This document shows positions 6,370-10,291 of a DNA stretch of 10,291 nucleotides, piece by piece. The stretch comes from Massilia sp. (GTDB lineage: Bacteria; Pseudomonadota; Gammaproteobacteria; Burkholderiales; Burkholderiaceae_D), in NCBI GenBank assembly GCA_003520365.1, contig DOUW01000012.1, positions 1 through 10,291 of the forward strand, written 5' to 3'. Made by a program: the position numbers and the translations under genes. The notes beneath the pieces were generated by a model that worked only from the letters and a program-made list of their open reading frames with translations, was not told the DNA's origin and did not search any database. Numbering within the stretch: the stretch's first letter is position 1; each line of letters opens with the position of its first letter.

Positions 6370-6409
6370 GGCGATGATCTCGCAACAACGCGATGATCAT
6401 CGGCCTTTT
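6370..6409 (+). terminator. Probable terminator after the tartrate dehydrogenase gene
   Basis: GATGATCTCGC pairs with GCGATGATCATC with one bulged T around AACAAC. GGC/GCC can extend the stem, and TTTT follows. The T-tract is short and the stem imperfect. Confidence 0.6.
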
Positions 6410-6445
6410 CTGTTGGCAGGTGTTTCGACGTGCACGCGTGGTACG

Positions 6446-6471
6446 GCGTGGGTTCGAGAACCCACCCTACG
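6446..6471 (-). repeat. REP palindrome, copy 4
   Basis: GCGTGGGTTC-GA-GAACCCAC followed by CCTACG; the GTAG head reads on the minus strand and faces copy 5. The bases after the head (GAAAACCGG) are shared with copy 6 and nearly with copy 1. Confidence 0.85.
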
Positions 6472-6491
6472 AAAACCGGGTGAACGCCGTG

Positions 6492-6516
6492 GTAGGGTGG
6501 GCACCTGTGCCCACGC
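6492..6516 (+). repeat. REP palindrome, copy 5 (variant stem)
   Basis: GTAGGG followed by GTGGGCAC-CT-GTGCCCAC. Two stem pairs differ from the common form and both are compensated. Its downstream flank CGGTCTCAC resembles the flank of copy 2 (CGGTCTGAC), so copies 4+5 and 1+2 look like two examples of one larger head-to-head unit. Confidence 0.82.
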
Positions 6517-6609
6517 GGTCTCACCGGTCGCGTACACGGGATACCGTTATCGCCGGATTGCTTGATCTGCCTATTTTTGCGCGCATCGCGGTTGATCAAA
6601 CGCTCTACC

Positions 6610-6635
6610 GCGTGGGCTCAAGAGCCCACCCTACG
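6610..6635 (-). repeat. REP palindrome, copy 6 (variant stem)
   Basis: GCGTGGGCTC-AA-GAGCCCAC followed by CCTACG. One stem pair differs from the common form, with a compensating change in the other arm. The head reads on the minus strand. Confidence 0.82.
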
Positions 6636-6696
6636 AAAACCGGCAACGCATGCGGTCCGGCGACGCCGGCGCCGCATGGATGCATCAGGTGAAACA

Positions 6697-6722
6697 GCGT
6701 GGGTTCGAGAACCCACCCTACG
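6697..6722 (-). repeat. REP palindrome, copy 7
   Basis: GCGTGGGTTC-GA-GAACCCAC followed by CCTACG; same core as copy 4 and same orientation as copy 6. It lies about 50 bases upstream of the symporter promoter and is not part of a head-to-head pair. Confidence 0.85.
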
Positions 6723-6769
6723 AAAGGCGCACCGCCACTTTCCAGGCTGTCAATACGGCCATTCCCTTG

Positions 6770-6798
6770 GTGACCTGCCGTCCGTTCTCAGTTATATT
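6770..6798 (+). promoter_or_regulatory. Candidate promoter of the symporter gene
   Basis: GTGACC (6770-6775, four of six matches) and TATATT (6793-6798, five of six) are 17 bases apart. Transcription would start near 6805, about 26 bases before the ATG. It may also serve sppA, which follows closely. Confidence 0.5.
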
Positions 6799-6830
6799 GC
6801 TGGGCGAAACGACAACACCTTCGGATTTAC

Positions 6831-8312
6831 ATGTCACCGGTTCTCCTGTTCTGCATCCTCATCGGCTATTTCGCGCTCCTGCTCGGCGTGGCCTGGGCCA
6901 CCTCCCGCAACGCCAACAACGACAGTTTCTTCATCGGTAATAAAAGCAGCAACTGGATGCTGGTTGCCTTCGGCATGGTCGGCACCACGCTCTCGGGCGC
7001 GACCTTCATCAGCGTGCCGGGCAACGTCGGCGCCGATGCCTTCGGTTATGGCCAGATCCTGATCGGCTACGTGATCGGCTACATCGCCGTCGCCTACATC
7101 CTGCTGCCGCTGTACTACCGCCTGCAACTGACCTCGATCTACCACTACCTGGACGTGCGCCTGGGAAGGCGCGCCTACCAGAGCGGGGCAGGGTTCTTCA
7201 TCGTCTCGCGCCTGCTCGGCTCGACCGCGCGGCTCTACCTGGTCGTCAACATCCTGCAGGCGATCATCCTCGACAGCCTCGGCATCCCGTTCTGGCTGAC
7301 CACCCTGGTCATCCTCGGCATGATCCTGATGTACACCTACCAGGGCGGCGTGAAGACCATCGTCTGGACCGATACCCTGCAGACCTCCTGCATGCTGTTC
7401 GGCCTGTTCGCCTGCGTCTGGTTCCTGCTCGACCAGATGGGCATGTCGATGACGGAAAGCCTGAACGCGATGCAGTCGCAGGGCCTGGCGCGCATCTTCA
7501 CGATGGACGTCGACAGCCCGAACTTCTGGCTCAAGCAGATCGTCGCCGGCATCTTCATCGTGCTGACCATGACCGGCATGGACCAGGAAATGATGCAGAA
7601 GACGATTTCGGTGAAGACCCTGAAGGATTCGCAGAAGAACCTGCTGAGCCTGACCGCGGTGCTGGTGGTCGTCCTGTCCGCCTTCCTGTTTTTGGGCGGC
7701 CTGCTGTACCTGTACGCGCCGGCGGTCGGCGTCACGGCCACCGGCGACAAGATCTTCCCGGCGATCGTCATGGGCCACTTGCCAGCCGCGGTGCAGATCA
7801 TCTTCTTGATCGCCCTGGTCTCGGCGCTGTTCCCGAGCGCGGACGGTGCGATCACGGCGCTCACGTCCACCTTCTGCATCGACATCCTCGGCATCAAGCG
7901 CCGCACCGACCTGTCGGTGGAAGCGCAGGAAAAGCTGCGCCGCCGCGTGCACCTCGGTTTCGCCGGCCTGTTCCTGCTGCTTGTGATGGGCTTCAAATGG
8001 ATCGACGAACCGAGCATGATCGTCATCATCCTGAAGCTGGCCGCCTACACCTATGGCCCGCTGCTCGGCCTGTTCGCCTTCGGCATGCTGACCAAACGTA
8101 CGCTGACGGACCGGCTGGTGCCTTTCGTGACCATCGGCGCGCCGATTCTCTGTGCGCTGCTTGAGCACTATCAACAGTATTTGCTGGGCAATTACCGCCT
8201 TGGCCTTGAACTGTTGATCCTCAATGGCATACTCGTATTTGCCGGTTTGTTCGCGATCTCCCGCAAGGAGACCGCGGACGAGGCGGCGGTCCGGAAGCCT
8301 TTTACTGCCTGA
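6831..8312 (+). CDS. Sodium:solute symporter (SSS family)
   Basis: An inner-membrane transporter that should couple solute uptake to the sodium gradient. The 493-residue product has about 13 hydrophobic segments (roughly 4-24, 43-63, 76-95, 123-146, 153-171, 186-201, 236-250, 272-294, 318-345, 375-390, 396-420, 430-442 and 457-476), as expected for the LeuT-like SSS fold. The family signature GGVKTIVWTDTLQ is at 172-184, and the TM8 motif region reads ALFPSADGAITALTSTFCID at 332-351. There the usual SSADS-type sodium-site segment reads PSADG (335-339). The substrate cannot be assigned: nothing marks it as a proline, acetate, pantothenate or sugar transporter. The ATG at 6831 has only a weak GGA upstream, but the protein starts at the natural first membrane segment. 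sppA begins 43 bp downstream on the same strand, so co-transcription is possible. Confidence 0.9.
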   Translation: MSPVLLFCILIGYFALLLGVAWATSRNANNDSFFIGNKSSNWMLVAFGMVGTTLSGATFISVPGNVGADAFGYGQILIGYVIGYIAVAYILLPLYYRLQLTSIYHYLDVRLGRRAYQSGAGFFIVSRLLGSTARLYLVVNILQAIILDSLGIPFWLTTLVILGMILMYTYQGGVKTIVWTDTLQTSCMLFGLFACVWFLLDQMGMSMTESLNAMQSQGLARIFTMDVDSPNFWLKQIVAGIFIVLTMTGMDQEMMQKTISVKTLKDSQKNLLSLTAVLVVVLSAFLFLGGLLYLYAPAVGVTATGDKIFPAIVMGHLPAAVQIIFLIALVSALFPSADGAITALTSTFCIDILGIKRRTDLSVEAQEKLRRRVHLGFAGLFLLLVMGFKWIDEPSMIVIILKLAAYTYGPLLGLFAFGMLTKRTLTDRLVPFVTIGAPILCALLEHYQQYLLGNYRLGLELLILNGILVFAGLFAISRKETADEAAVRKPFTA

Positions 8313-8355
8313 CGTCCCCGGCGCATCACGTTCCAATCCTTTTAGCGGAGTTCCG

Positions 8356-10212
8356 ATGTCCTTCAAGCCCTTGTCTTCCCTGCGCCGCGGTATCGGCATG
8401 CTCTGGCGCGGCCTCGACGCCACGCGCCGCTTCGTGCTGAACATGCTGTTCCTGCTGATCCTGATCGTGTTCCTGGTGGCGCTGTTCGGCGGCGGCGCCA
8501 AGCCGCTGGCGGACAAGACGGCGCTGGTGCTGGAACTGCGCGGCGACCTGGCCGAGCAGAACACCGGCAGCGTCGGCGACCAGCTGTTGTCGAACATCGG
8601 CGGCGAGACGCGCCGCACCATCCAGTTGCGCGACCTCTTGACCGTGCTCGATGCCGCCGCCAAGGACGAGAAGATCGGCAGCGTGGTGCTGATGCTCGAC
8701 GAGCTCGACGGCGGTGGCCTGGCCATGCTGCGCGAGGTCGGCGCCGCCATCGACCGCGTGAAGGCGGCCGGCAAGCGGGTGGTGGCCTGGGGCGGGATGT
8801 ACGACCAGAAGCGCTACCTGCTGGCCTCGCACGCCAACGAAATCTACGTGCACCCGATGGGCATGGTGCTGATCGAAGGTTTCGGCCGCAACCGCAACTA
8901 TTACCGCGACGCCCTCGACAAGCTGGGCGTGACCGTCAACCTGATCAAGGTCGGCACCTACAAGAGCGCGGCCGAGCCCTTCATCGCGAACGGCCCTTCG
9001 CAGGCGGCGCTCGAGGCCGACGCCTACCTGTACGGCGCGCTGTGGCAGAACTACACCGCCATGGTCGAGAAGAACCGCAAGCTGGAAGCCGGCGCGGTGG
9101 CGCGCGGCATCGAGCAGCTGCCGCAGCTGATGGAAGCAGCCGGCGGCAGCGCCGCCCAGGTCGCGCGCAACCTGAAGCTGGTCGACGGCATCAAGACCAA
9201 GGACGAAGTGCGCGCGATGATGATCCAGCGCGGCGCCTTCGACGCGTCGATCGAGTCGTTCCGCCAGGTGTCCTACCACGACTACCTGCAGCGCCATCCG
9301 CAAAAGCCCTTCGGCGACGCGGTCGGCGTGATCGTCGCGGCCGGCGAGATCACTGACGGCCAAGGCGGCCCGGGCGTGATCGGCGGCGTCTCGACCGCCA
9401 ACCAGATCCGCCGCGCGCGCGAGGACGACCAGATCAAGGCCGTGGTGCTGCGCGTCGATTCGCCCGGCGGCAGCGCCTACGGCTCCGAGCTGATCCGGCG
9501 CGAACTGGAACTGACGCGCGCCGCCGGCAAGCCGGTCGTGGTCTCGATGGGCAACGTCGCCGCCTCGGGCGGCTACTGGATGTCGATGGCGGCCGACGAA
9601 GTCATCGCCGACCCGGCCACCATCACCGGCTCGATCGGCGTGTTCGCCATCCTGCCGACCGCCGACCGCGTGGCCGACAAGATCGGCGTGCGCACCGGCG
9701 GCTACACCACCACCTGGCTGGCCGACGCCTACAACCCGCTGCGCCCGATGGACCCGCGCTTCGGCCAGCTGGTCCAGGCCAGCATCAACAACGTCTACCG
9801 GGAGTTCACCACCAAGGCGGCGGTGGCGCGCAAGACCACCGCGGCGAAGATCGACGAAGTGGGCCAGGGCCGCGTCTGGACCGGCGCCCAGGCCAAGGAG
9901 CGCGGCCTGGTCGACACGCTCGGCAGCTACGGCGACGCGCTGCGCTCGGCCGCCAAGCGGGCCAAGCTGGGCGAGGACTTCCGCGTCGCCTACGTCGAGC
10001 GTCCGGGCTCGAAGTTCGAGCGCTTCCTGGAAATGATGGGCGCCTCGACCCAGGCCGCCGTCAACATCCAGGTCAAGCTGGGCATCCTGCCGGACGCGCT
10101 GCCCGCGGGCGCCGTGGCCGGCGTGGCGAAGGACCTGGGCTGGCTGAACGAGCTGGCCGACGGCAAGAAGCCGTTCGCCGCCGTCACCCATTGCTTGTGC
10201 GAATTGCCGTGA
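8356..10212 (+). CDS. sppA: Signal peptide peptidase SppA, long (67K) type
   Basis: A membrane-anchored serine protease that degrades signal peptides left in the inner membrane after cleavage from exported proteins. The 618-residue product equals the length of E. coli SppA and has the tandem two-domain layout of the long form. One membrane helix lies at about 27-46. The Ser-Lys dyad is split between the halves: Lys203 in VGTYKSAAEPF and Ser404 in NVAASGGYW, with the oxyanion-type loop DSPGGS at 368-373. These match the dyad of the characterised E. coli enzyme. The ATG at 8356 was chosen because GCGGAG lies five bases upstream and length and anchor then match the family; the frame stays open to 8224, but that would overlap the symporter gene. 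It sits 43 bp after the symporter. No terminator is visible before the window ends. The C-terminal end THCLCELP is unremarkable. Confidence 0.96.
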   Translation: MSFKPLSSLRRGIGMLWRGLDATRRFVLNMLFLLILIVFLVALFGGGAKPLADKTALVLELRGDLAEQNTGSVGDQLLSNIGGETRRTIQLRDLLTVLDAAAKDEKIGSVVLMLDELDGGGLAMLREVGAAIDRVKAAGKRVVAWGGMYDQKRYLLASHANEIYVHPMGMVLIEGFGRNRNYYRDALDKLGVTVNLIKVGTYKSAAEPFIANGPSQAALEADAYLYGALWQNYTAMVEKNRKLEAGAVARGIEQLPQLMEAAGGSAAQVARNLKLVDGIKTKDEVRAMMIQRGAFDASIESFRQVSYHDYLQRHPQKPFGDAVGVIVAAGEITDGQGGPGVIGGVSTANQIRRAREDDQIKAVVLRVDSPGGSAYGSELIRRELELTRAAGKPVVVSMGNVAASGGYWMSMAADEVIADPATITGSIGVFAILPTADRVADKIGVRTGGYTTTWLADAYNPLRPMDPRFGQLVQASINNVYREFTTKAAVARKTTAAKIDEVGQGRVWTGAQAKERGLVDTLGSYGDALRSAAKRAKLGEDFRVAYVERPGSKFERFLEMMGASTQAAVNIQVKLGILPDALPAGAVAGVAKDLGWLNELADGKKPFAAVTHCLCELP

Positions 10213-10258
10213 TGGCGTGCGCATGGGTGTGAACGCGGGCTTGAGGGTGGTGTGAATT

Positions 10259-10274
10259 TGTAACCGCTGTTACA
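10259..10274. promoter_or_regulatory. Perfect TGTAAC/GTTACA palindrome (possible operator)
   Basis: TGTAAC (10259-10264) and GTTACA (10269-10274) are exact inverted halves around CGCT. GTTACA half sites occur in boxes of OmpR-family response regulators such as RstA, and two-fold symmetry also fits a dimeric repressor. The likely target is a gene starting beyond the right edge. Confidence 0.35.
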
Positions 10275-10291
10275 TACCAAGGGAAACGGGT

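Larger units (their letters stand above)
6319..6830. other. 512-bp non-coding region with five REP palindromes and a terminator
   Basis: This gap holds REP copies 3 to 7, a probable terminator and the promoter of the symporter gene. Open frames here consist of translated REP repeats (peptides like RRGFENPPYE) and have no domain or ribosome site. I see no further gene or RNA in it. Confidence 0.7.

Noticed and set aside
6323..6722. CRISPR array
   Set aside because: The repeats are palindromes in both orientations, irregularly spaced and with unequal spacers, which fits REP elements and not CRISPR.
6320..7062. Several short plus-strand frames between the dehydrogenase and symporter genes
   Set aside because: They encode repeated peptides such as RRGFENPPYE and WVLEPT that are simply translated REP palindromes; there is no ribosome site or domain.
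8326..10224. 632-codon open frame opposite sppA, and a similar long frame opposite the symporter (6834-8774)
   Set aside because: Both are antisense shadows of clear genes with the composition expected of high third-position GC.

Overview
The window looks like chromosomal DNA from a GC-rich betaproteobacterium, most likely Burkholderiales and plausibly Oxalobacteraceae (Massilia-like). This rests on codon use, on a divergent uvrB/tyrB pair, on a PEP-CTERM sorting tail, and on a family of GTAG-headed REP palindromes in the intergenic DNA. The assignment is inference from sequence character; no database was searched.

Layout. (1) At the left edge there is a possible terminator, then a RES-domain gene (127-588) of the NAD-degrading toxin family. 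No antitoxin is visible, and the GG-R-W signature carries His in place of Arg. (2) A head-to-head REP pair (627-690) and a strong terminator separate it from uvrB, which runs leftward (769-2886). (3) A 115-bp divergent spacer holds a perfect 13-bp inverted repeat and a smaller palindrome where candidate -10 boxes for both strands overlap. The aromatic/aspartate aminotransferase tyrB (3002-4213) then runs rightward. (4) Two identical tRNA-Asn(GTT) genes (4265-4340 and 5005-5080) each have their own promoter and their own, unrelated terminator. They bracket a 5'-truncated and probably frameshifted PEP-CTERM gene remnant. The first tRNA promoter lies inside the 3' end of tyrB, and its -10 box includes the tyrB stop codon. 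(5) A tartrate/D-malate dehydrogenase family gene (5227-6318) is followed by 512 bp of non-coding DNA with five more REP palindromes and a probable terminator. (6) A sodium:solute symporter (6831-8312) is followed 43 bp later by sppA, signal peptide peptidase (8356-10212). (7) The right edge carries a perfect TGTAAC/GTTACA palindrome, probably an operator of a gene beyond the window.

The genes are mostly independent housekeeping or metabolic units: DNA repair, amino acid synthesis, tRNA supply, C4-dicarboxylate metabolism, solute uptake and membrane proteostasis. They do not form one pathway. I see no convincing new multi-gene system. The strongest unusual signals are the REP family with compensated stem changes, the RES protein with an altered signature residue, the duplicated tRNA-Asn around a gene fragment, and the hairpin in the uvrB/tyrB spacer.
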